A DNA stretch of 64,000 bases. It comes from Fistulifera solaris. Its lineage: Eukaryota > Bacillariophyta > Bacillariophyceae > Naviculales > Stauroneidaceae. The stretch lies in assembly GCA_030295235.1 (NCBI GenBank), contig AP026148.1, positions 62,001 through 126,000 on the forward strand, in the 5' to 3' direction. A program made the position numbers and the translations under genes. Positions 9,306 through 19,428 of this stretch are shown piece by piece. How positions within the stretch are numbered: position 1 is the stretch's first letter; each line of letters starts with the position of its first letter. The notes below the pieces were generated by a model. The model saw only the letters and a list, made by a program, of their open reading frames with translations, ran no database searches and was not told where the DNA came from.

Positions 9306-12300
9306 TTACGTGATGTTAATCGGAGTCGCTGTCGGAACTATCGTCGTCCGCCGTTGCGGCAGTCTTCTTGCCGCTGGAGTCGACTTCGACGGAGGTGATG
9401 ATGCTGCTGCCGCCGCTTTCTCTTTGGCGGCTTTGGCTTTCTTGGAAGCACTTTCCAAAGCAGCACGTTCGGCCTTGGCTTCCGCCTCGCATTCAAGTGC
9501 CAGAATAACGACATCCTCGACAAGTTGTGCATCTCTGGATTTGTCTTGGATGGCTCCGACAATTTGGGCCATCGTCTTCTGGTACGCTAGACGAGCTTCA
9601 GCTTCCGCTAAGTAGTAAGCCTGGCGCGTCTTCAAGTCGTCTTTCAACTTCTCGAGCTGAGCCTTGTATGCTTCGACGTTCTTGATCAGTTTCGCGTTTG
9701 TGGCATTCAACTGTTTAGCGTGATCGTTCAGCGCCTGGAATGATTGACCAGCTGAGGCATTGGCTTCCATGAGTCTTTGGTTGTTCTCTTTCAAAGCCTT
9801 GAAATCCTTTCGCATCGTGTCGTTTTGATTACGAAGCTTTTGATTTTCGCGGCGCAGGTACTCGATAATCTTTCCACTTTCTTCGATCAACGACTGTTGC
9901 TGAGCGGCCTTCTTCTGTTTATCTTTATCGTTCGCCAGCTCTTCCTTGATTTTCTTTCGGTACTCTTCCATTTCTTTCTCAGCTGCTTCACGTGCATCTT
10001 GGACCTCTTTCATTCTCTTCATTTCTGCTTCGTGAACTGCGCTTTCGAGGGACTTGATCTTGTTTTTCAAAGCGTCCTTCTCTCGCTGTGCCTTCAACAT
10101 CTCCTTGAATTTTGGACGCCACAAGAAAGTACGCACGTGCGCTTGGATTTTAATCGCGGCCTTGAGTTGCTTCTTCGCCTTCTTCTTTGCTCCTTTCTTT
10201 GCTTTTTCTTCTTTTGTTAAGCTCTTTTCTGGCCATGTAGCATCGCCATGCACACTGAATTGGAATGGCAAGCTTGCCTCGAGATCGCATTTTCCTGCCC
10301 TGCGTTTTCTTACGGACAAGCCAACCTCGTGACGTACGTTGTAAGTCTAGAGCCCACTGTTCCCAAGCTTCCATGCGCTTTCCTTCCAAAAATTCAAGGG
10401 CGCCCGTCTTGAAGTATGCGCGTGTCTTACCGACGACAAAAGCCGGCTTTCCCGTTTCGTCCTGAAGTGGCTTCAACGCGGCCGTCAAAAGTTTAGTAAC
10501 TTCATCTTTGTAGTCGACTTTGGACTTGTCTTTCTTTCCTTTCGTTTTGTTGATGACCTTGAAGCGTTCGACGCACGCTCGATGGTCGAGTCGATTTGGG
10601 AAGGCGGTACGTGAAATTGTTACAGCTGCTACCACACCTGCACATCGAAGCTGTTCAACGGTTGTCATGTGGTACATGATATTGGGCCTCTTGATTGGAT
10701 TCGGCTTGATGCATCGAATATAACGCGATTGTGTCTCGTTGAGCTGCTTCATCAATGATGTCAACTGATTCTTGAACTTGTTCCACAGAGTATCAGACGC
10801 CATGTTACTTTTACCGCGTTTCGGACCAGCACGGACAGCAGTGGACTCGCCGCTTCCATCGTCTTTGGTCATACTATCGTTTTGCATATGGTTGGCAATG
10901 ATGTCGTTGCTCGATTGCTTGGCGATTTCGATCAAGTCAGGGGCGATAGTGTCCTGATTCACCTGCAGAAAACCGTTGGCATGATAGACAACCTTTCCAG
11001 CGTAGTGATGAATACCGAAGTCGAGTGGTCCAAGAAGTCGATCTTGGACTAGGCATGGGGATGTCTTGTTCGTATTACACGCCTTGTACACGAACTCTTT
11101 GTCACTACCCTTGGGTCGAACACATTCTTCGTTGAGCATGGCCAGTAACCCAGCGCGGCCTTCAATGAGATCAAGCACGTCACTATTGTCGTCATAAAGA
11201 ATGTCATCCAAAGCAATGCCTTCGAATTTGTATTCTTCCTGAACTGCTTTAAAAATATCTTTTGTGAACTTTTGCTGAAGTTTCTCGTTCGCGTAGTTGA
11301 TGGCCAACTGCTCAAACCCGTTCACTGGGAACGATTCGAAACCGAAAATATCCAAAAGACCAATGGTGCAGAAATCAGATTTGCGGGCGCCCTTGTAGTT
11401 CTTTTCAGCCATAGTAGCATCGTTGATTTCTCGAACAAGCCAAAGGAAAATTTTGGAATAAATTTCCTTTCCAAAAGCCTCGCACGAGTCTTTGGCGGCG
11501 TCGGGCTTCAAGGGTACTTTGAAGACTTCGCCACGCGCGTTCATGGTTCGTTCCACCAAAGCCTTTTCAAGCTCGGTGGGATTAATACCGATGAGCTCTG
11601 CGAGACTATTGAATTCCGACTTGCTCGTCACACAAGATTTCTCCGTATCTCCTCCCGGTGGTCCGAATGTGATATTTCCGAGTTGAAGAACGCACGCGAT
11701 AGCTCTCCACAGCGTCATCAATGAATCACCAGTAACACCGACTTTGGCAAGACCTTCCACGGTCTCATAGAAGTGATCACCATCACTCTTCCCTTCAATC
11801 GAGGTAGTGTCCGTATGACCGATAACTTTGAACGAGGCATTGGTAGTCCCCTTGAGTCCTTTCCAAATCTTCACCTTATCGGCTTCCTTGGCGGCAATCA
11901 TTTGGTAAAAAATGTGGTACGTTCGTTCCGACTCGTCGTGTGTCATAATACGACTCTTTTCAAGAAGGTAAACCTCACATTTACTTCCCGCGATTTTGCA
12001 GTGCGGGACGCGTTGACCCGGCGCAACGTTTGCGTCACGATCGAATTGCAACATGATGTATTTTCCGAAACGTGAGGAGTTGTCATTACGACGGGTCTTG
12101 GCGTTACCAAAGGCCTCCAAAAGAGGGTTGGACTCGACGACACGCTTGACGACCTCGTTGAGACCATCACCCCTTTCTGTCCCGTGGGTCCTTTTTGAAC
12201 GGACGCCATGTGATTCATGCAGATCTTGACGGTTTCCGTCTTACCAGCACCGGATTCACCGGAAACGAGAATCGACTGGTTGCAGTCATCGACAGCGAGA

Positions 12301-12962
12301 CCTTTGTAGGAAAGTGCCGACGTCTCGTATATGTGTGGATCGAGTTCTTTACGAGGATCCGAATCACCGGCCTTCCACACCATCTTGTTCGCGTATTGAT
12401 CTTGCATCTTGTCGGTGTAAAGATGCGTCAACCATTGGTAAGGGTTAATCGCGATTACGATATCACCCGTGCGAGTGTAAGGGAAACCTTGTCGATGACG
12501 TTCCTTCAAGTTATAGAGGATGGCAGCCTAAAAAACGAGACGATGTGTAAGCTCTACGTGCAACAAATAAGAACAAAATAGAAGCGTCGAAAGGCTTCGC
12601 ATCCTACTTGATATCCGCAAAGATACTTCTTCTTCGAGTGAACCGGCTAAATATGTACTCACCTCGTGCAAGAAAGGCAAGTCTACCATGTCTTCTTTGA
12701 GCGTAAGAACACCTGCCTTGTCAACGTTCGCCATCGGCAAGGTTCCTCCTTCATATTCTTTGAGTTTCACGACCTTATCGGTCCATTTCCTAGCATTCTT
12801 GCCTCCATCGTTGGCGATTGCCGCTTCGTCATCGTACGTCGGAATCGATACAACCGCTTCCTTGTCGGTTTGCGATTTCAGACGCGCCGGCAACCACGCA
12901 AGGTCTTTGTCTTTCACATACACATTGTTACTTGTGGCTACAGAGCCACCATCTTTGCCCAT
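9306..12962 (-). CDS. Myosin heavy chain, one intron, two apparent frameshifts
   Basis: ATG at 12962. Exon 1 runs 12962-12663 (100 codons, LAWLPARLKS start of the motor); a GTGAGT-TAG intron fills 12662-12528; exon 2 runs to 9306. The motor has the P-loop SGESGAGKTET, switch I NAKTRRNDNSSRFGKY, switch II LLDIFGFESF and the EQLRCAGV reactive-thiol region. The neck has three IQ-type motifs (LQRTSRGWLVRKK, IQCAWRCYMARKEL, IKIQAHVRTFLWRPKF), and the tail is a coiled coil of about 200 residues with an Ala/Lys-rich end. The whole protein is about 1175 residues. Two shifts break the frame: one base missing at the C4 run 12170-12173 and one extra at the T4 run 10212-10215. Both restore the expected motifs on each side, so I read them as sequence errors, though a recent pseudogene is possible. 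I do not assign a myosin class. Confidence 0.88.
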
Positions 12963-13865
12963 TTTTCAAAAGATCTTTCTTCTTTTGTGAATGAACAAGA
13001 AGACTTTTGTGTTGTAATGATGTTGTGAGAGATTTGAGGCAAGAAACAATAATAAAATGCCTTTTTTCGTTTCAAGATCTCCCCGCACGGCGCAAGAGAG
13101 GTTTGTGACGATGACCCACTCTCTGTTGCTATAGTTCGCTAACGAGAGTGTACAAGATGACGTGATCGGAATCAATTCACTAATGACTAATGACCCCCCA
13201 GACTCAAGAACCTCACGGTGCGCCGAATGACCCTTTGCTACACTTTTGTCAATAATAATTTGCGGCGTCTGTTCTTCTTCGACTTATTCTTTATCCTGTT
13301 CCCTGCTGCAGATCATTTTGTGTGCTTCCAGTGTCGATGTCGACCAACATCGCAATCTCACCAAAATCAATTCCTCCAGCCAATCAACGGTTTTTTTTAT
13401 ATTCGAGAGGTTTTGAAAACAAAAAGAGATACACTGCCTTGACTTTTTTACGTGATGTTCACGTAGCTCCCGTCGGAATTTTGTCGATGCAGGTGCGCCC
13501 TGACGCTTGTATCATTCGTCAACACGTTTTTGGGCCCGGTTTTACGCCAATAATGTGATCATCATCCCCTACGGGAAATATTTACTTTAACTGCAAACGT
13601 AAAAAAAGAGGAAAGATGCGACCTTTCAAAAGTCTACGTAGCTTGGGCTTTGTAAGGTTTAGGGAAATTTATCGACCTACCCGTATGTAAAATGGATAAT
13701 GGAACAAACCGAAATTCTATCAAACTAGAGAAGGCGAAGAGATATGAACAACTTAGAGTTGGTTATGTAGTGTGGAATTTAATTCTTTTCATGGATCTTT
13801 TCATGGAAAGTATGTGGATCATCCAAACAATGGATCGGTGGCTCGTCGGTTTAGTTTTTCTTTCT
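12963..13865. other. Intergenic region upstream of the myosin gene
   Basis: 903 bases. Holds the myosin promoter; a single TGACGT lies at 13158-13163. GGGAAATTTATCGA at about 13660 recurs in inverted form near 16945 and 17160. The short plus-strand frame at 13692-13910 overlaps the membrane-protein gene in antisense and is not called. Confidence 0.4.
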
Positions 13866-14315
13866 CTAGCCATCAAACATCCTCCATTGCAACCGCAGAA
13901 GGATGAATGATATCGTTGATAAAAATGCGCTTCCAATAAGCCATCCTCTAGTAAAAGGTCTACCCGCTTCATCGCGAATTTCTTGAGAGTTCTCTCTTTC
14001 GTTTTCGAGAGAAATTGTCATGATGGCGATAACAATTTCCAATACACCTGTCGACAACAAAATAAGTAGTCCTTCGAGAACAGTAACCGACCAAAATCCC
14101 ATGACGTAAAGGTGCTGCAGCTGAAGGATGATGCCGATGGAAGTCACCTGAGAGTATGCTCCAACGACAGATCCAAGAACAAACATAAGCTTGCGAATCG
14201 CACGATAGCCTTTCTTGTCGTTCCGATCCATTTCGTCATCGCCCCATGGGATTGTGCTCCGAGACTTCTCTGTCGTAGAGTAGCTATCGTGATGCATGGT
14301 TAGGAAGTGAATCAT
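13866..14315 (-). CDS. Small membrane protein, unknown function
   Basis: 149 residues from an ATG at 14315. I do not recognise the family. A charged, soluble N-terminus of about 40 residues (DDEMDRNDKKGYRAIRK) is followed by three strongly hydrophobic segments (about 43-64, 74-103 and 128-144) with a polar loop rich in Glu and Arg between the last two. This pattern suggests a membrane protein with three or four spans. No intron and no clear partner among the neighbours. It could be a fragment of a larger transporter-like gene. Confidence 0.5.
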   Translation of the reverse strand: MIHFLTMHHDSYSTTEKSRSTIPWGDDEMDRNDKKGYRAIRKLMFVLGSVVGAYSQVTSIGIILQLQHLYVMGFWSVTVLEGLLILLSTGVLEIVIAIMTISLENERENSQEIRDEAGRPFTRGWLIGSAFLSTISFILLRLQWRMFDG

Positions 14316-15320
14316 CTTATCCAGCGGATGTTTAACTGAAGGAAAGAGGATGAATGAGCCGATCCTGGTGATTGCGAACTTGCAAATAATGAGCGCGCTA
14401 GTGATCGCCTTTTATATCAATCGAACTCCAAAAAAGCTTGTATGTGTCCAGCTTGCACCGAAAGCTCCTTTGAGTAGCGGATAAATGATTCGAAGTCAAA
14501 ACGTGCAGGTTATTGAACAAGATCGATCTTGTCAATCGAATTTATGCCTCATTCATCCTTCATGGCGTCTCTTCTCCGCTTCTCCGTGTGTCGTGCCCGG
14601 TTCGTGGTTTGCTCTTCCCTCTATTTTCCCCACCCGAAGTTGTCACTGAAAAGCGAAACGCTGGCGTGTTGCACGTCGCACGTTGCACGTAGCCCGCAGT
14701 ACTTATCACAGAGGGAATCGCAAGTACAGAAGGATCCCCAATCAAGTTCTGTGTTTACTCAATCTAACAACATGTGCAGCAGCTATAGCAGTGACTTGTG
14801 ACGAACGACCGGTGAATTTTTTTAGCAGTTACAAGTACTTAGTGAGAGTGCACAATTTACAGAGGCGGAGTCCGTCGCGGGTCTGGGCGCGGGTTAATGT
14901 TTCAAGTTTTCATGAGATGATTCACGGCACGGCGCGGCGCAAATCTTGGAACGGCGTTAAAAATCTGCCGCGGCACAAATCTGTCTCAGAATCACTGCGT
15001 CCACTAGGCCCAAGGCGTAATCTGCGAGGTGCGGAGTTTTGCATTTAGAAACATAGCAATAATTCTGAAACGTGCTCATATCTGCATTCAAATATCTATC
15101 ATTTGTACAGTACAAAAGCATTTCATAGAAGTTTGTGCGTTTCTACTATAGCTGATAATGTATCTTTTTATTGATTCTGAGACAGATTTGTGCCGCGGCA
15201 GTTTTTTAACGCCGTTTCCTCAGACTTTTAGGTCTACGTACAAAGTACCTGGTAGACAAGAATATCCACCGCCCTGTACTTTGTTTTCATCTAACAACAA
15301 ACTAGGCTGCAAAACTTATC
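14316..15320. other. Non-coding stretch with an inverted-repeat element
   Basis: About 1 kb with no gene I can support. It contains the 47-base inverted repeats at 14948-14994 and 15172-15218. GC-rich words such as GGCACGGCGCGGCGC just outside the left arm look like partial copies of the arm. Confidence 0.5.
14948..15218. repeat. Foldback element: 47-bp near-perfect inverted repeats
   Basis: Left arm 14948-14994 contains ACGGCGTTAAAAATCTGCCG and ends in TCTGTCTCAGAATCA. The right arm 15172-15218 is its reverse complement, with only two or three differences. The 177-base centre has no open frame. The form is that of a MITE or other foldback element, or of a hairpin-forming transcript. I see no clear target-site duplication and no transposase in the window. 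Confidence 0.7.
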
Positions 15321-15910
15321 CTAAACATCCCTATTACTGTTGTTTTGATGGTCGAACACCCTTTCTGCAAACATCGATGATGTCTTCTGCTCTTGTTCAG
15401 ACAATTGGGGGTCTTGGTGACTGTGTTGAAAGCAATATTTGTTTTGCATCTCACAGCGCCGACATGGCTGTCCATCAGTGCAGGTACCAAAACAAGCACT
15501 AGTCTGATCTGGTGCCTTCCTTGCATTTTGATTCCCATTCGTGCTCCCACCGTGCTCTTTTTTTCTTCGTATGAAACTCGAATTCTGATGAACGTGTTGA
15601 AAGCAGAACGTGCCTTGCTTCTGACAACGCTTACACGATTGTCCATCGGCGCCCGTACCAAAGTTGTGCTTTTCACGAGAATCTTTGGTGAAGGGTGATG
15701 ATTTCGATTTGTTGTTTGTAGATTTTTTGTTCCCTTCTCTGAAAATCGCGGATCCTGATGCACATGCTGAAAACAAAACTTGCCTTGCACCTGACAACGC
15801 TTGCATGGCTGTCCATCGGCGCGAGTGCCAAACATGTGTTCTTTATAAGATTCATTGGCGGCACTCGGTTTCGCGCGTTCCTTTTCGTCTTTATGAGCGG
15901 CTGCCGCCAT
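15321..15910 (-). CDS. CCCH-module repeat protein (three modules), one frameshift
   Basis: ATG at 15910 (MAAAAHKDEKERAKP). About 196 residues once a shift at the T6 run 15723-15728 is bridged by one base. Three copies of one module are seen: FGTRADGQPCKRCQVQGKFC, FGTGADGQSCKRCQKQGTFC and FGTCTDGQPCRRCEMQNKYC, each followed by FQH. The spacing C-x2-C-x6-C-x2-H suggests one metal ion per module, likely zinc. Linkers are Lys/Ser-rich and of low complexity. The module also occurs at the end of the J-domain gene 1.7 kb upstream, so the two genes share ancestry. The motif is reminiscent of small GxxC...C..H families of unknown function. No reaction can be assigned. Confidence 0.6.
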
Positions 15911-15934
15911 CGATGTTGTCAGAATAAAGGCACT

Positions 15935-16105
15935 CGCCCAGATTTTATGGGGACGTAAAAACTTCACCCGCCCAGCTTTTATGGACACTTTATCTTCGTA
16001 AAAAAAAAACAGCACACTCCCAGATTTTATGGATACGAAAAGACAGCACACGCCCAGATTTTATGGAGAGGTGAAAACAGCACAGGCCCAGATTCTATTT
16101 TTTTT
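15935..16105. repeat. Tandem repeat, about 34-bp unit, five degenerate copies
   Basis: CCCAGATTTTATGG-type words start at about 15937, 15971, 16018, 16053 and 16087, each followed by an A-rich segment and AACAGCACA. One copy is stretched by a poly-A tract. The array lies 25 bases upstream of the start codon of the CCCH-module gene, so it may be part of its promoter or leader. Confidence 0.65.
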
Positions 16106-17330
16106 GGACATCTTTTGGGGGCGCGTAAAAAATGAAGTTGGGAATGATACCAGGTAACACACAATAGCGACCGACACCCACAGCATTATCAACAATGATC
16201 AATGATCAATGCTCCTTTTGCATTTTGCATTTTTCATTCATGTTCATTCTTTATTCCTTCATAACTATTACGCCAATCATGAATGCTTCCAAAACTCTGC
16301 ACACCGAACAAGTAGCGCATTTTTACCGCAGCAGAAGGTCTTTCACCTACAAGCCACTTCGCGACCCGGTCGCACTCTCGAAGAACGGACAGCACTTTAA
16401 CGAAAGTTATGCCGGTCGGTAGCAATGACTCTTTGCACCTGATCAGAGAGCCTTGTGCTTGTAAATTTGCAACAAGGAAGACGAATCCTTTCATTTGGCT
16501 ATCTTCGGTGTCAGAGATAATCCATTGTCGGGACTCTTGGTGGCTTTATGAGCACCTAGACTACACTAGAGGTCTTCAAAATAATTGTCGTCGTGACAGT
16601 GCATAACGACGGCGTCGACGTTTAGTGGAGTTTGCTCCGTCGGCGGTGGGTTTTGCCAACTTAACGCTGAGTACGAAGCACACTAGTCTTCTAGCATCAC
16701 GATCTTTCACCATGGAATTGATTTTTGGAATTGTGAGTTCGGTGATCAGGGCACTCTTTTCGTCGAAAAACTCGAAAAGCGCACATCATCGTTGGTATCC
16801 TTGCATTTTGCAATCAATATACTATTAAGCGATGGAAATCTACGACGTTGATGGCACTCCGGAGTATGACATTGCAGTGCAGTCAAACATAGTCGAAAAA
16901 TAATGAATGATTTATGTCCAATGATCCGGGTCTCCCTCTGTCGATAAATTTTCCCTACGGGGGTCTGCGTGATTTTTACGAAGACAATCGCAACATGGTA
17001 TCTGTCGCCTTTTTCATGTTTGGTGTTCCCATTGATGTCGATTCTTGCTTTATAGTCTCTATGGAGGCATGTTGAATTTGCTGAAATCAAGTTTGTCTCT
17101 GTCGGACCCAAATTTTATTGAGATCGAATAATTGGATAAGTTCCGGGTGCTTTTTTACATCGATAAATTTCCAACGGTGCCTACGTGGATTTTACGTACC
17201 ATTAGTCAAATACAAGCGTTGCGTTGTAAACTTTTAAACCTTACACATATATTTGATGTCTTAGCCTTATAAACTTATTTGTTGGCTCTCACAGGAGCCT
17301 GCTACGAAATCAGACAAACTGGGGATTTTG
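16106..17330. other. Intergenic between the two CCCH-module genes
   Basis: No gene is supported. A degenerate 38-base motif starting TCGATAAATTT and running into ...ACG is present twice, near 16940 and 17160. Short frames on both strands overlap each other and match nothing known to me. Confidence 0.4.
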
Positions 17331-17594
17331 TTAAGTGTGTTGAAAGCAATATTTGCCTTGCTTTTCACAACGCCGACAAGGTTGTCCATCGGTAGCGAGT
17401 ACCAAAACGAGCATGACTCTGACCCGGTACCTTCTTTGCACTTTGAAGCCAGTTTGCGCTCGCATCGTGCTTCGTGTCTTGGGCACAAAAAGTTGGAACC
17501 TGATTCACATGTTGAAAGCAGAACTTGCCTTGAGCCTGACAACGCTGACACGGCTGTCCATCGGCGCGTACCAAACGAGTGTTCTTTACGAAAA
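17331..17594 (-). pseudogene. Decayed CCCH-module tail behind the J-domain gene
   Basis: Two further modules can be read, but in different frames: ADGQPCQRCQAQGKFCFQH at about 17500-17565 and TDGQPCRRCEKQGKYCFQH ending at 17334. To reach them from the J-domain gene the frame must shift near 17675-17681, again at 17561-17570 and again at 17389-17398. The last module is followed at once by TAA (17333-17331), where the paralogue has a His codon. These lesions are not in long homopolymers, unlike those of other genes here, so this is probably real decay of a once longer protein. Confidence 0.6.
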
Positions 17595-18536
17595 TCATGA
17601 CCTGCGTCCGGAAGGTGACGGTCTCGAGTGTTCCTTTTGTTGGTAGTACGAGACTTGTTCAGGTTCTCCTTGTGAAATTCGCGGATCCTGATCCGTATGC
17701 TGAAAACAAAATTTACCATACATCAGACAACGCTGACAAGGCTGACCATCAGCGCGTGTCCCAAAGACAGCTTCTTTCTCTTGCCAGCACGGTGGTGTTT
17801 TCACATTCTTCTGTGGATTCTCACTCCAACTCCACTGGCTGTCAGTCTTGTAATTCTGTGGATTCTCATTCCAACTCCACTGGCAGTAAGTCTTCTCATT
17901 GTGTGGTTTCTCATTCCAACTCCACTGGCTGTCAGTCTTGTAATTCTGTGGATTCTCACTCCAACTCCACTGGCTGTAAGTCTTCTCATTCTGTGGTTTC
18001 TCATTCCACTGGCTGTAAGTCTTGCCATTCTGTGGATTCTCACTCTCATGGCTTTCAGTCTTCAGATTCTGCGGTTCCCCACTTGGCTGGCTGTCAGTCT
18101 TCTCATTGTGTGCTTCTCCACTCGACTGGCTTTCAGCTTCTTCAGCCCAAGCACTTGCATTTGCACTTTTCGAATTCTCGTTCTCTTTGGTACTACCACA
18201 TGAGGCGTCTTCTGCAGATGAAGGCTGGCTGCTTTCCTTGTTTGCCTTCTTGTAGAATGGGAAACCTGATTCTTGCTTTGGTTCTTCTGAATGCGATTTA
18301 GCCCCGTAGAATTTTTGTTCCCAGTCGTAATCTTCTCGATAATCACGAAGAACCTCGTAGGCTTGATGGATGCGTTGAAATGCTTCCGTGAATTCCTTCT
18401 TTTCTGCAGTAGATGCTTGAGGATGTTTGTCAGGATGCAATTTTTGCGCCCATTTCAAGAACGCCTGGCGAATTTCCAATGCAGTAGCATCTTCATTTAC
18501 TCCCAAGATATCGTAATAACTCTCTTCGTTCAGCAT
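17595..18536 (-). CDS. J-domain protein with Trp-rich repeats and a CCCH module
   Basis: ATG at 18536 (MLNEESYYDILG); the longer open frame upstream begins with TTG and is not needed. 313 residues. Residues 5-75 are a J-domain with the HPD motif (LHPDKHPQ), so it should stimulate an Hsp70. A Ser/Glu/Asn-rich linker follows. About eight copies of a 12-15-residue repeat come next (ENPQNYKTDSQWSW and variants), and then one module FGTRADGQPCQRCLMYGKFC-FQH with spacing C-x2-C-x6-C-x2-H. The reading frame stops at 17595 shortly after this module; two more modules lie beyond in broken frames. The repeats are also visible in the DNA as a tandem array at about 17800-18060. The substrate of this co-chaperone is unknown. 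Confidence 0.8.
   Translation of the reverse strand: MLNEESYYDILGVNEDATALEIRQAFLKWAQKLHPDKHPQASTAEKKEFTEAFQRIHQAYEVLRDYREDYDWEQKFYGAKSHSEEPKQESGFPFYKKANKESSQPSSAEDASCGSTKENENSKSANASAWAEEAESQSSGEAHNEKTDSQPSGEPQNLKTESHESENPQNGKTYSQWNEKPQNEKTYSQWSWSENPQNYKTDSQWSWNEKPHNEKTYCQWSWNENPQNYKTDSQWSWSENPQKNVKTPPCWQEKEAVFGTRADGQPCQRCLMYGKFCFQHTDQDPRISQGEPEQVSYYQQKEHSRPSPSGRRS
17800..18060. repeat. In-frame tandem repeat inside the J-domain gene
   Basis: Units of about 36-45 bases with the core TTCTCATTCCAACTCCACTGGC and alternating CTGTCAGTCTTGTAATTC or TGTAAGTCTTCTCATT. They encode the Trp-rich peptide repeats. Near-identical copies suggest recent expansion by slippage or unequal exchange. Confidence 0.75.
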
Positions 18537-19428
18537 GGTAAAGTGCGTGACAAAATGGGGAGATTGTGATTGCTTCAAGCTCAGGGAACGACTTTTTGAA
18601 AATCATTCAACAACACGAATGAATGCAGAAAGATTTTTTTCTCCTAAAAACTCAAAATAATACTACGTAATCATAACCAACGGGAGGCAGTACGGTTCAC
18701 ATTTGTTCATAATCGGTCCCGAGCAATGTGAAAAGTGATAAGATGCTTATGGGACGCTTCAAACGCTTAGTCTTGGAGATCAACGTTAGGGCCTATTTTT
18801 CGTAGATTAGTGATCAATAACCTTACGAGTACAAGTACTCCGTACTCTAGACCTATTTTAGAATTTTTTAGAATTCACTTATTCACTTACTCACTTCACC
18901 AACTCAATAAGATCGCAGATTGCAGATTTCGCGTCCTCTTTTTTCTCAAGCATGTCAAGCTTGTCGGCCTTTGACTTGTGGTAGAATAGAAAATGAAAGC
19001 CCAACTAGAGGTCTATCTAGTATCTAGTCTAATATCATTCATTTGTTGTCTTTGCCTTTCTCATTTTTTTGCCTTTTGCATCACATCAATGTTCTTCAAG
19101 ACGGAAAAGTAAGCCTACGTAGCCACCCCCGACTCAATTGGCTTCTGTCACGATGAAATGTCGTAATACGAAAAAGTCGTCTACCCTTGAAACGTTAAAA
19201 AATATACCGGTGCGATACGATCAACGAGTGATATTTAGGGCGCGGAGTCTCATCGAGACGCGTCCCCATCGCGACTCCACCGGCGCCACTGATGAAAAAA
19301 GAGAACACGAGAGTGCAAACGAATGATTGCATGTAAGTTGAAAACGCTGTATCATTGCTCTCTTCACTCTATCTTTCTTCTGAGCAACATTACACTCTAA
19401 TCGTCGCTGTAATTGCGTTGACAAGAGA
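18537..19428. other. Intergenic between divergent J-domain and fucose-salvage genes
   Basis: 892 bases that should hold two divergent promoters. A short run of CACTTA-like words is present at about 18875-18900. I see no gene. Confidence 0.5.

Noticed and set aside
12100-12180. Intron at the myosin frame break
   Set aside because: No GT-AG pair fits without deleting conserved motor residues; a single base in the C4 run explains the break.
17595-18578. J-domain protein start at 18578
   Set aside because: That codon is TTG; the ATG at 18536 directly precedes the J-domain.
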